A DNA stretch of 64,000 bases from Adiantum capillus-veneris (Eukaryota; Streptophyta; Polypodiopsida; Polypodiales; Pteridaceae): contig CM043960.1 in the NCBI GenBank assembly GCA_014529385.2, forward strand, positions 77,337,910 to 77,401,909, in the 5' to 3' direction. The notes under the pieces were generated by a model, which did no database searches, was not told the origin of the DNA, and saw nothing but the letters and a program-made list of their open reading frames with translations. A program made the translations under genes and the position numbers. Below are positions 24,230 through 35,580 of this stretch, piece by piece. The stretch's first letter is position 1. Each line of letters starts with the position of its first letter.

Positions 24230-27200
24230 CATTCCTCCTCATTTGCATTGACATTTGATGGTGCCTCATGTTCATCAAGTTTCTACTGAATCTCTTTGGC
24301 CTTGAGGATTATTGCCTTTGGAATCTTGATTTTTTCAGGAATTCGTCCACCCTTGGGCTTCCATGCCCAAATGATGCAGCTAGTGTCTCCCCAGTGTTGA
24401 GGATCATTGATGTTCTCTCTCCAATGCTTGTTCCAACAATCCTTGTAAACCTCCACACCACTTGCATTCTTCTTCTTTGAAATTGGTGCCCAGTATTGTA
24501 TCTTCACTTGAAGATGGGTTGCCGAGTCATTGTTCTGATCAATATCTATTGCTGCCACTCCTAACCAAATTGGGTAATTTTCATCACAAGGTTGCACAAG
24601 TACAAAGTCTCCCTTTGCCACATCAAGAGTTGGGTTGAACTCCTCAGCAGGTTTGCTGCGCATTGGACCACAATAGTGGCCCTCGATTATGTCGAGTACT
24701 TCATCTAGACCATCTTCCAATGGAACTTCAAGAGGATGATCTTGTTCACGTATACTCCTGGGCTAGAAGTCATCAAATAAAGTGTTTTCACTTTGTCCAG
24801 GGTTTTGCATAGCTTGCATGAGATTCTCCCAGTACATAAGAATTGGGTTGATCCACCTAGCATACTCACTTTCATCTCCTTTCTCTTGCAAGTGATCTTT
24901 CCACCAACTAACATACTTCTTTAATCCTTCCATAACTTTGTCACTATCTTTAACATACTCAAAGGGTGGTAATACTTTTGGAACACCTTCAAGAAGCTTG
25001 GCTCCTCCTTGGTCATTTCTCTTCCAGAACTCTATACCATTTTCAGGTAACCAATCCACATTTTTAGGGTGTACTTTGTACTGCATCAAAGGTATTACAT
25101 CACTCATATAGAACCTAAATTGCAATGGCTTTGAATGACCCACTAAGCTATCTGCTCCATCGTGTAAGAACCCTTTACAAATCCTTTAAATCTGCCACCT
25201 TTTGTAGGAGAAAAGGTGTTGGATGCATGCTAACACACTCACTGAAGATCTTCATCAAATGTGGAAATGTAAAACTGGCTTGTTTTCTAAGCTTCTCAAA
25301 AAAGTGACTGAACAATGCATCAATGTATTCATGAGTGTGACCAACCATAAGAAATCCACGTTGTAAAGTGTCAAACACTCCTTGTGCAACCAACAATGAT
25401 AGGTATGCAAACACATATCGATTCTTATTTTCTGAAACACAATTGTCAAGTTGCAACAACAATGTTCTTGGCAACCTCTTGAACCCAAATACATTGCCAT
25501 CCTCCTGTACATGTGCATTAGTAGCAAAGATTGATTGCATCCTTGGACAATCATTTCCCTGTCTAGAAGCAAAATTCTCAGTGTCCACATTCACATTTGT
25601 GATTAGATTAGTCTCTGCCTCTTCATTCTGAGCAATCTGTTCCTTGCAGTACTGGTTTTTCTCCTTAAGGACTTTCATATGGTGATAGAGAGAAGTGGTA
25701 GACAAAACACAATAAAAAAGATTTTTTCGTGGTTCTACACTTGAGTTTTCTAAGCTCAAGTCACCAAACATATGTTTATCTCTTCTTTCTAAGTTTCTTA
25801 GACATTTTGAGAGAGATGCAACTGTGAAGTTGGGATCACTCGGCCATAATCCCAATGCAAAGTGACCATAAGCTATTTGTCCATGTCCACGAGTGAGCAC
25901 TCCTATCAAGGATACTTGAAGCCTCTCAACTCCATTGAGAGATTTTGGAACTGGTTTAATTTGTGGTATAGCAGTCTTACACCATCTTGTCATGTATAAT
26001 GCACAAGAACTTGGTTGGATTCATTTCTGAAGAGCTCCTCCAAGCATAGTACAGATTTCTACAGCTCATTTGTTGCAACGTGTGTGCTCTCCTCTGTGCC
26101 ATGTATCTAGCACGCTCCACCTGATTTTTGGTAGACTCCAGCTTGACCTTTATTGATGTGCAAATGTCACATTTAGAGAATGTGCTTGATTTTGATAAAG
26201 TGACTGTCTTGAAGACTGTTTTCCACAACCTTGAGGATGTTGGCTGTGACAATGTTTTGTATTCCATTGTGACAAGTGCACCGTTTACTTCCCACAAAAT
26301 GTCCACTTGTTTGTACATCGTTGGTAGCACACGTTGAGTTTGCCGAGTTCCATGCATGGTTGTTCTTGACTTATGTGGAATTTGATCTGCATTATTATCT
26401 ATGAAGCCTTGTATGAGTGCTTTTGCCATCTCAACATGTGTCAAGCTCTTCCTTATTATTCCAGTGTTTCCATGATTGCCATTGCATACTCCATCCAAAA
26501 AAAATTTACGCAGCCTGTAAAATGTTGGCTTTCCTATTCCATGCATTGCATACCATGCTTTCCTATATAGCTTCTTTCCATCAAAAGGAAACTCAAAGAA
26601 TTCCTCTTCTTGATCTTTTCTATGAGCCATGCTCATACAATCCAATACAAATGTGCATCGGCTAGTGTAGCTTTGTCCCCAAAAGTCTGCCCTTGCTTGC
26701 ATGATTTTGGATATGTTTCCAATCTGACAACATTGCATATCACAACAATCAATTGTTGCAACTTTGTGAATGTTTGCAGCATCACATTGTTTGTTGAAAG
26801 CATGAGCATTACCTTTTTTTTTTCTCTAGGCCTAACTCTATGTACATAACTCCTTTTCTTACCTGTCCCATCTCTTATATCATAGTCATCGGCAATGGCA
26901 TCCTGATCTCAATCATTTTGAGTATGAAGAAGAAGACCTAGTTCTATACTGGTGATAAGTTCTTCAAAACTAGTTTCAGTGTTGTTATCTATGCTATCAT
27001 CCTCATACTCGTCACTGGAAGCATATAAGTTGTCAAGGGAATCTCCCATTTCTTCCGTGAGGGGATCTTGAATACCCTCGATGGCAGAAGAAGATCCAGT
27101 GTCTTTGATCAAGGGCTCACCATTCTCAAATGTGATTTGCCTAATAGGCTAGCTTACCAAATTCAAACTTGAAATATCACTTTGATGCGGATGCATCGAC

Positions 27201-27658
27201 CCTTCCACAATGACACCCAAGCTACTCTCACCTAGTTCAGTACAGTTTATAGCCTCATATGGGTGGACCAGCAATACCACTCCATTACCAAGTTTTGTAG
27301 ATCTATTGTCAGCCCAAAGGATGACTATTTTCTCTTTCCAACTCGCTCTATCTATCAAGCCATCTTCTTAACCGACAAGAAAATCCTCATCTATTGTGTG
27401 AGATTTTCCTCTGTCCATAACAATATTATGCAATGGCCATTTGACGATGCTTCCAACTGCTTGAGACATGGTTCTTACATCCATTGTGACGAATGGAATC
27501 AAGAAGGTGTCATCAAAACTTTCTAGTACATGTATCACCACACATATCAATCCAAAACCACAACGTTGAGATGCATCAGTGGAATGAATAACCCCACGAG
27601 CTTTCCTTGTGGAACCATCAACAAGAAACACTGAATCACCTTGTTTTGGACCCTGCAA
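24230..27658 (-). pseudogene. DUF7869-like protein, near full length, pseudogene
   Basis: About 3.4 kb of intronless coding sequence, roughly 1,100 residues. An acidic N-terminal region (27658-26909) keeps one frame through three stops. A Cys-containing domain with RCTFVLD and FRLRKF-like motifs follows (26800-25985), then the core: CIIHDKM, a shift at about 25985, KTAIP, LLLQLDNCVSENKNRYVFAY and MVGHTHEYIDALFSHF. The C-terminal part (25143-24763, then 24720-24283) includes GHSKPLQFRFYM and a tryptophan-rich end. I recall this pattern from plant, insect and protist DUF7869 proteins. Acidic residues at HDKM, LDNC and HEYID could be a DDE-like triad (inference). Further shifts lie near 26830 and 25180. 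A possible splice acceptor (TTGCAG) precedes 27654, so an upstream exon is likely. Confidence 0.65.
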
Positions 27659-27789
27659 TTTTTGAGAAAATCAAGAGATATCAGTAAAATTGTATGTCTG
27701 AACATAGAACTCAAAATTTAATGCATTCCCAAGATACACTCATAATTTTTGCAAAAGCTTGCATCCCATTCAATTAAGAAAATCTACAC

Positions 27790-29240
27790 TGAGTCAATCC
27801 ATGGAGGATGGTAGGAGGCTCGAGCTCAAGTTTGAGCCTGTATGTACATCCAAGTGCTAGAAATCTAAAGCTGGCAAGAGTTGCAAGATAGGGACTATGT
27901 TACATTGCAGAGGCACCCATGGAATTTGATAGGAGGATGGAGCCTTTATGCACATCCAAGTGCTAGAAATATATAGCTCACAAGAGTTACAAGATGGATC
28001 TTGAGTTATATTGAATCAACCCATTGGGGATGGTAGGAGGCTCAAGCTCAAGTTTGACCCTAAATGTACATCTAAGTGCTAGAAATCTAAAGCTGAAAAT
28101 AGGTCCAAGATGGTGCCTAAGTTACAATTCCGAAGCATAGATGGAGCCTAAATGTAGGTCTAAGTGCTAAAAATCTACAACTTAAAATAGTTGCAAGATG
28201 GATCTCAAGCTATATTGAGTCAACCCACGGAGGACGTTAGGAGGCTCAAGCTCAAGTTTGATCCTAGATGTACATCTAAGTGCTAGAAATATAAAGCTGA
28301 CAAGAGTTGCAAGATGGAGCCTAAGTTACATCGAGGCACCCATGTAGTTTGGTAGGAGAGGCTTAACTGATGTTGGAATCTAGATGTACATTTGTGCTAG
28401 AAATCTAAAGATGACAAGAGTTGCAAGATGTATTCCAAGCTACATTGAATCAACCCATGGAGGATGGTAGGAGGCTCAAACTCAAGTTTGAGCCTAGATG
28501 TAGACCTACGTGCCAGAAATCTGAAGATGACAAGAGTTGCAAGATGGATCCCAAGCTATATTGAGTCACCCATGGATGTTTAAATTGATGTTGGAGCATA
28601 GATGTACATCTATGTGCTAGAAATCTATAGCTAGCAAGAGTTTCAAGATGGAGCCCAAGTTACACTGAATCAACTCGTGGAGAATGGTAGGAGGCTCAAA
28701 CTCAAATTTGAGCTTAGAGTATTTCTAGCACTTAGATGTACATCTAAGTTCTATAAATACCTGGCTAAAAAGAGTTTCACAAAGCCAAAGTTTCATAGAG
28801 GCAAGCATGGAATTTTGTAGGTGGCTCGATCTCAAGTTTGAGCCTAAATGTACATCCAAGTGTTAGAAATCTATACTTGTCACACGGGTTGCAAGAGAGC
28901 CCAAGCTACATGGAGGCACCCATGGAATTTGGTAGAAGGCTCAAACTCAAGTTTGAGCATAGATGCACATTCAAGTGTTAGAAATCTACGAGCAACAAGA
29001 GGTGTGAGAAACAAACCAAGCTATGTTGAAGTAGCCTTGAATTTGGAAGGAGACTCAAATTGAAGTATGAGCTACATTATACATTTAAAGAGTTGTAAGG
29101 TGGAGCCAAGGTAATGATGAGCTTTACATCAAACCTAAGTTTCCTTGAATGACCTATCAAAAGAGTCGGAGCTTACAAGAAGGTGAGGCTTCAAAGTAGT
29201 TGCATGAGTGGCTCAAACTTAAGCTCGAGCCTAGTTAGTC
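27790..29240. repeat. Satellite-like array A with dyad core, period about 110 bp
   Basis: At least twelve diverged monomers. Units at 27817, 28039, 28242, 28473, 28693, 28823 and 28938 carry a core close to GGCTCAAGCTCAAGTTTGAGCC, in which GGCTCAAR pairs with TTTGAGCC. A shared tail follows (TGTACATCTAAGTGCTAGAAATCT, here given as TGTACATCTAAG then TGCTAGAAATCT) and then GAGTTGCAAGATGG. In the left half, core-bearing units alternate with units lacking the core (27941, 28148, 28375, 28595), giving about 220-bp dimers. No protein is encoded. Confidence 0.9.
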
Positions 29241-30056
29241 ATATAGTTTTCTTTTAGGATAGGAAATTAGTTTGAGTATAGGTGGCCTTGGAGATTATGC
29301 TATGACAATTGAGCCTTGATGGAAATTCAAAATACAATGAGGTTTTTTTCTCACTTGTTTATGTGTAAATCGAGTCTTGGTGATTATAGTCCTGGTGTTT
29401 TACGTGTTGTAGCAGGACAATTTTACATGCAAAAAGGTGCCACGAAATCGGTTAAGCAAGAGAGTTGGTGGAGGCGGGTCCCTCACTCATTGATCCTAAG
29501 AGGTTTTAGCCAAGGGAAGTCAAAACTATGTCCAACTTGTGAGTATTAGTTTCCCAAAACTCTCAAAAAACTAGTTCTAAACACCCCTAACTTCGTTGAA
29601 TTTTTTGACCCCTTAAACGTTGTTTTTTTGAAAACTGCTCATAAAACCTATTGTGTAACAACAATTTTTTGAACAGGGTTTGTTCACAAAAGCGTAGAGC
29701 CTCTCTCGAGCTACATGCTCATAAAAAAAGTTTTGCAATCAGACTCCGTATGTGAAAGTTATGCTGATTTTTGTGAAAAGTTTTTTTTTCCACTTCTTTT
29801 AACCATCATGAAAACCATTAGTTTTGGTCCACACATGTGAGTTTGCTAATCTAACCTTCGTAGGGTTGGTGGTAAAAGCTATTAAAGACTTTTTAATGCT
29901 TTTGAAACCTTCTATATTATAATAGGTTTGGATTTTTCTACAGACGGTGACGAATTCGACAACGGCGTGACAAGTGAGATTCTTTACTCCCACATCTCCT
30001 TGCCCTTTGCCCATCTACTCGCGGCCTCACAAGGCTCTTTTTCACACCTCTACATT

Positions 30057-30060
<4 letters not shown>
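29241..30060. other. No gene seen between array A and the microsatellites
   Basis: The 77-residue frame at 29316-29549 has no recognisable motif. Nothing else is supportable. Confidence 0.35.

Positions 30061-30134
<74 letters not shown>
30061..30134 (+). repeat. (CT)n microsatellite
   Basis: 74 bases of CT with one CCC interruption near 30112. Flanking words (TTCTTTACT..CCATCTCC, CTCTACATTAA) recur about 170 bp to the right, so a unit holding a microsatellite has been duplicated here. Confidence 0.97.
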
Positions 30135-30233
30135 TCTACAAATAGACGACGACGCGACATGTATGGTTCTTTACTTTCCCATCTCCCTCTCCTCTATGTA
30201 TCTATTTGCAGTCCCAAAACACTCTACATTAAC

Positions 30234-30336
<103 letters not shown>

Positions 30337-30440
30337 CTTTGTCTTTTTGATTACAGGTGAAGAACTGATATAACAGTGGAGTCCAGATTTGAAATTTGAA
30401 TTTCAAAATTCCAAAGGCTTATCCAGGTGCACCTCTTTGT

Positions 30441-30454
30441 CTCTCTCTCTCTCT

Positions 30455-30508
<54 letters not shown>
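30441..30508 (+). repeat. Compound (CT)8(GT)25 microsatellite
   Basis: CT repeats at 30441-30457 pass directly into GT repeats at 30458-30508. This is the third long dinucleotide run within 450 bp. Confidence 0.97.
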
Positions 30509-30509
<1 letters not shown>

Positions 30510-30517
30510 TATCTTCT

Positions 30518-30680
30518 TCTAATCTTTCTGTGTAATTACCCTCATCTCCTCTTAATCACTCCCTAATCTCTTCTAATCTCTCTGTGTAATCTCCCTTGCC
30601 TCCTCTTAATCACTTCCTAATCTCTTATAATCTCTCTATGTAATCTCCCTTGCCTCCTCTTAATCACTCCCTCCCTTCCT
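30518..30680 (+). repeat. 54-bp tandem repeat, three copies
   Basis: TCTAATCT at 30518, 30572 and TATAATCT at 30626 mark an exact 54-bp period. Each unit contains TGTAAT, CCTCTTAATCACT and CCTAATCTCTT. The array is pyrimidine-rich and sits directly after the microsatellite cluster. Confidence 0.88.
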
Positions 30681-31037
30681 CTTAGTCTCTCCTAAACCTG
30701 CATCAATCAAAATTTCATTCTACTAACCATTGTAACTTGTCTTCTGAGATTACATTCACAGGTCCTAAACTTCTACTCTCCTCTCACATATTAATCTTTT
30801 CCTCTCCTCTAATCTATAGTCCTTTTTCAATTCTGAATGCATCTCAAAATTCAGTCTTCAATCTCATTCTATTAGTTTCTAATCTCTTTTTAATCTACTT
30901 CATTAATGACTACATATACTCATTATTGTTTGCTATCGCCTCCTTGATACACCTTTTAAACTCTATCATTAAGTTAATCAAACTACAACTACGTCTAAAA
31001 TCACGCTCTATAAATTGAAAGTAAGTGGCTATTCTCT

Positions 31038-31070
31038 AATTAGAGTACTTAATCAATAAGTACTCTAATT
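31038..31070. repeat. Perfect 14-bp inverted repeat, 5-base loop
   Basis: AATTAGAGTACTTA (31038-31051) is followed by ATCAA and then its exact reverse complement (31057-31070). It lies in AT-rich DNA between the 54-bp repeat and array B. It could form a cruciform or be the tip of a miniature element, but no gene is adjacent. Confidence 0.85.
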
Positions 31071-31399
31071 AACTTTTTTAGAAGCTATAATTAAGTAATT
31101 AATCTACTTAAACAAAAAGATAGATAACAACACTTACTTGGTTGGGTACTGAGTGTGACATTTCCACTTGACATAGATTCTTTGCTTTTGATATTTAGCT
31201 CGTTTTTGGTGCCTTGTTTCCTTGTTGAGAAACTAAAACAATAAACTGATGTAGCTTAAACCTCACCTTCTAATGCTCTCAAAGCACTAGCATATTCCAC
31301 TCTAGTGTGGCCTCATGAGCTTATTGTGGATATTTAAGCATGATAGTGTTGCCTCCTGTAACTGCTTGAGACTTAACCAGGGCCAGAGCATAATGGCTC

Positions 31400-32475
31400 T
31401 AGGGAAAGTGGCTCAAATTTAAGTTCGAACCTCACTTACATATGATATTGTAGCAAGTCTGGCTTAATGGCATCCTTGTGGCTACTTAGGGAAAGAGGCT
31501 CGAGCTTCAGTTCAAACCTTGCCTACATATGCTAATATAGCAAGTCTGCCTTGAACTTAAGTTTGAGCCTCAACTGTATACGTTACTTTAGCACTAGGGT
31601 GTAAGGTTAGCCTCATCACATCTGTGTGGCTACCAATGCCAGTAGGCTCAAACTTAAGTTCGATCCTCACTTGCATATACTAGAGTAGAACCATCATGTA
31701 GGGCTTGTTGCTACCAAGGGCATAAAAAGAACACCTTTAGGCTCGATCTTAAGTTCGAGCCTCAAGTGCATATTCTTTAGCACTAGGATGCAAGGCTTGC
31801 CTCCTGACATCCTTGCAACTATGGAAAGATCCTTGCTTGCAGTGTAGCCCTACTATGCAAGGGCACATCCTCATGACATCCTTGTGGCTATCAAGGACAT
31901 GGAAAAATATCTTTAGGCTCAAGCTAAAGTTTGAGTATTTCATACTGTAGCGCTAGGGTGAAAGGTTAGCCTCGTGAAATCCTTATAGCTACTAAGGTCA
32001 TAGAATAGCATCCTTGTGGAAAACAATGGGAAAAAGCTTGCACTTAAGTATAGACCTTGCCTACAAATGTCAGTTTAGCACTACGATGCATGTATAGCTT
32101 GATGACGTCCATGTGGATACCAAAGGAAAAGAAAAACACTTTGAGGCTCGAGCTTAAGTTCGAGCCTCGACTGTATAAGCTATTGTAGCACTAGGGAGTA
32201 AGCCTAGACTCATCCTTTAGAGATAATAATTCCAAGAGGCTCGAACTTAAGCTCAAGCCTCACTTTCATAGGCTAGTGTAGCACTAGAATGCAAGGCTAG
32301 CCTAATGTCATCCTTGTGGCTACCATGGGTATAGAATAGCACCTTAAGTTCAAGCCTCATTTTCATATGCTAGTGTAGCACTAGGATGCAAGGCTTTCCT
32401 CATAACATCCTTGTGTCTACTAAGGGCAAGAGGCTCGAACTTAAGTTTGAGCCTTGCCTACATATGCTAGTATAG
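31400..32475. repeat. Satellite-like array B with CTTAAG dyad core, period about 95 bp
   Basis: About eleven monomers carry variants of GGCTCGAACTTAAGTTCGAGCC, whose consensus is a perfect 22-bp palindrome. Core positions are 31410, 31497, 31549 (partial), 31645, 31740, 31917, 32035 (weak), 32145, 32238, 32341 (partial) and 32432. Most spacings are 87-97 bp, with about 110-118 in the middle. The tail shares CTCACTTACATATGCTAG, TGTAGCACTAGGATGCAAGG and CATCCTTGTGGCTACC. The right edge stops abruptly at the gag of element B. Confidence 0.9.
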
Positions 32476-32493
32476 CACTAGCATGAAATTATA

Positions 32494-33012
32494 GCTACCC
32501 AGTGTCGAAATCCGGGCCATGCTGCTCAGGAGTGCGCAATGAATCAGAAGTGGTGTGTGATTTGCACGACCAATACTCATAATACAGTGGAATTTTATTT
32601 CAATGGCCGGGGTCGTCAGAGTCAAGGAGACTCTTCTACATGGCAACAACCACAGATAGGGCAGGGACAAGAGCCTGCTGTGGTGATGGCTCATGCTCAT
32701 ACATCAGAGACGCCTTTGCAAGGTCAAGCAGGAGGACGGGGTCAAGGGGGAGGACGAGGTCGCGGAAGAGGTGGCCAAGATCCTAATTGCCCCAAGACAT
32801 GCCTTTTTTGTTTGGGAGATGGGCACTGGCGATCCGAGTGTATTGAAGCTATGGAATATGATCGGAACAAGCAGGAACGCGCTGCAGGGAAACAGCCTAG
32901 TGTGGCTATGGTTCAGATTGAAGGATTGGAGAAGTCTGATCTAGTGGTTTCATTAATCACGCGATCGGGTAAAAATGTGGTTCCAACACCCGATGTAAAG
33001 ATTCCAGATTGA
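32494..33012 (+). pseudogene. Element B gag C-terminus with zinc knuckles, 5'-truncated
   Basis: The frame is already open at 32494, left of the first Met at 32539. It carries three knuckle-like segments: an incomplete one (CRNPGHAAQEC, first Cys pair lost at the array junction), a second with the last Cys replaced (WCVICTTNTHNTVEFYF), and a complete CX2CX4HX4C knuckle (CLFCLGDGHWRSEC, about 32802-32843). A Gly/Arg/Gln-rich stretch (GGRGQGGGRGRGRGG) between knuckles two and three suits RNA binding. Gag would coat element RNA in the virus-like particle. The frame stops at 33010. Confidence 0.82.
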
Positions 33013-33360
33013 ACGGCTCAGAAAGAAGTGTGGAAAAAGACTGTGTCCTGGTTGCCACAATCCGCACCACCAATGAAGTCATCAGGATCATCGACTGTGG
33101 GCCTGGAAATAAAGGAAGGAAAAGCTGGAAATAAGGATGACATTAGAGAAGAGGAGGATTGGAATTCAGTTTGGAAAGAGGTCCTCACGTCGCCAATACA
33201 AGTACCTCTAGGTTCATTGCTGAAATTGGTCCCGAATTTTGATAATGCATTGCTGCGACAAACGTCCACAGAGCCGAGGGAAGTCGCCATCGGGAAAGTT
33301 GAAAGCGAGAGGATGATTCAGCCCCGTTGCCGACAAATAGGATCACGGATACCCGCATTC

Positions 33361-33962
33361 TAGAGCTTTCAGCTAGATACCATGGAACATACATTGACAA
33401 GGTACTATTGGATAGAGGAGCGGGAGTAAACATTATTACTCAAGCAACTTGTGAGCGTTTTGGACTCAGTGATTGAGAGCCTACACCCTTTGTAATCCGC
33501 ATGGCAGATCAAAGAAGAGTGCAACCAGTGGGGTTACTTCGGGGCATTGTCTTGGATGTGGCGGGCTTATCTTTTGCCGTTTCCTTAGTAGTCTTGAATA
33601 TTGAGGATCATAATCAGGATTATCACATTATCTTGGGGAGACCCTGGTTACGACAAGCGAGGGTAAAGCATAATTGGGAAGCAAATATGCTTACAGTAAA
33701 GAAGGGTAGAAGGAAAGTGTGGGTGATGTTGGAAATATGCAAACAACCAGTTCAGGCAACATGGCCGATGATAGCAAAAACAATAAATATGGTGGAAGGA
33801 TTAGAAGAGGATGAAGAGGAGCAATTTCTGAAAGCTAATCCGGATTTGGTCTCTTTATATCTTGCAGATATTTCTCTGGTTCCAAAGGGGAACTCGGTGG
33901 GGGCTTTAGTAATTCTAGTAGGAATAGGGGAGCAACAACAGGTGTCTCCAAGTCCTGAATAA
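33361..33962 (+). pseudogene. Element B aspartic protease, active site mutated
   Basis: The fold signature is clear: a strand ending in KVLLD, then GAGVNII, and at the end ILGRPWLRQARV, the usual ILGRPWL motif. The catalytic triplet is Asp-Arg-Gly at 33411-33419 instead of Asp-Ser/Thr-Gly. A TGA at 33474-33476 stands where Trp would fit. The protein would cut the Gag-Pol polyprotein. Upstream, 33028-33363 is a disordered linker in another frame. Confidence 0.8.
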
Positions 33963-35580
33963 TTGGAGGACGTTATTCAGCAAGAACGTGCGTTTGAGGC
34001 GCAGATGGAAAAAATTACAAGGGTTAAAGAAGATGAATTAGAGAAGGTCTTTCTTGGGGAGCAAGCGGAGTCACAGCCCATATACATTAATAAGCAGCTT
34101 GAGGCAAGTTTTAGAGATGATTTGATTAAGTTACTGACAAAATTTAAGGATGTTTTCGCATGGGAATATGCGGATATGCAGGGATTGGATCCTAAGTTTT
34201 ATCAGCATACGATAAATCTGAAACCGGATGCGGTGCCAGCGAAGCAGCACTCATATAGGATGAATCCAAATGTGGCAAAGCAAGTTAAGATGGAAATTGA
34301 TCGTCTTTTGGAAGTGGGTTTTATTACCCCTATTGATAATCCGGAGTTGATTTCTCCAATTGTGGTTGTACCAAAGAAAAACAAGCAAATCTAAATTTGT
34401 GTGGATTACCAAAAATTGAATGCGGCTATTGTTCTAGATCCTTTTCCTCTTCCATTCTTGGATTCCATTTTGGATGATGTAGAAGGACATGAGATGTATA
34501 CTTTTCTGGATGGGTTTAGTAAATATAACTAAATACGAATGGCATTGCGGGATCAGCCAAAAATAACTTTTATTACCGCATGGGGTGTGTTTGCCTGCAC
34601 AGTGATGTGGTTCGGATTGCGGAATGCGCCTTCAACTTTTCAAAGGGATATGTTCCAAATTTTTGGTCCTTATTTGACGGATTTTATGAGAATTTTTTTG
34701 GATGATCTCAGTGTTTTTGGAGCGCAATTGGAGCATTTGAAGCAATTACGGTTATGCTTTCTGAAATGCAGAGAGGTAAAATTTAGTTTGAATCTTTTAA
34801 AGTGTGCATTTGCTGCTTGAAGTGGCAGGCTATTGGGGCATATAATTTTTGAAGATGGTATTTTCGTGGATCCGGATAAAATAGCCGCAATTATGGAAGC
34901 ACCTCCACCGCGAAACCAGAAACAGTGTCAGATTTTCCTTGGTCAAGCCCATTGGCATGGGAGGCATTTGCGGTTTGTCGCGCATTTGGCAATCTCGATT
35001 ACTCAGGCAGCGCATGCTATAGATTTTGAATGGACACAGGAATGTGATTTGGCTTTTCGGAGATTAAAACTTCAGCTATCCAAAGCTCCGATTATGCTTC
35101 CTCCGAATTGGGGTCGGGATTTTCATGTGTTTGTGGATGCTTCGGATTGAGCTATTGGCATTGTGCTGATGCAGGAACAAAGTCAAGGATGGTTCCGACC
35201 TGTCTATTATGCCAGTAGATGATTATCATCGACATAAAGAAATTATTCAGTAACAGAAAGGGAATGTTTAGGGATGATTTATTCAGTGAAGAAATTCCGG
35301 CACTATCTGTTGGGCCGACGTTTTTTCTTCCATGTGGACCATTCGGCTCTTTTATACCTGGTACGTCAACAAAATTTGATGGGAAGATTGGCCAGATGCG
35401 TGCTTTTGCTGCAAGAATTTGACTTTGAGGTCATACATCGTCTAGGGGCTCAGCATGCGGTGGCTGACTACCTATCCAGGTTAGATTCCGGTGAGCTGCC
35501 GACGGGTGTAGCTGATGAATTTCCGGATGCGTCTCTGTTTCTAACAGGTGTAGTTGTAGAGGATACAACAGTTCCGCAAT
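33963..35580 (+). pseudogene. Element B reverse transcriptase and RNase H, stops only
   Basis: Block 33963-34391 holds the pre-RT helix region, the MNPNVAKQVKMEIDRLL segment and ISPIVVVPKKN. After a TAA come CVDYQKLNA, a TFLDGFSKYN motif, a stop at 34530, then WFGLRNAPSTFQRDM and the catalytic site FLDD (about 34693-34704; Phe replaces Tyr, which is common). The RNase H block has FHVFVDASD, then a TGA at 35148 where Trp is expected, a second stop pair at 35220-35237, FRHYLLGRRFFFHVDHSALLYL and the end ADYLSRL. Only a few shifts separate this from an open polyprotein. Confidence 0.88.
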
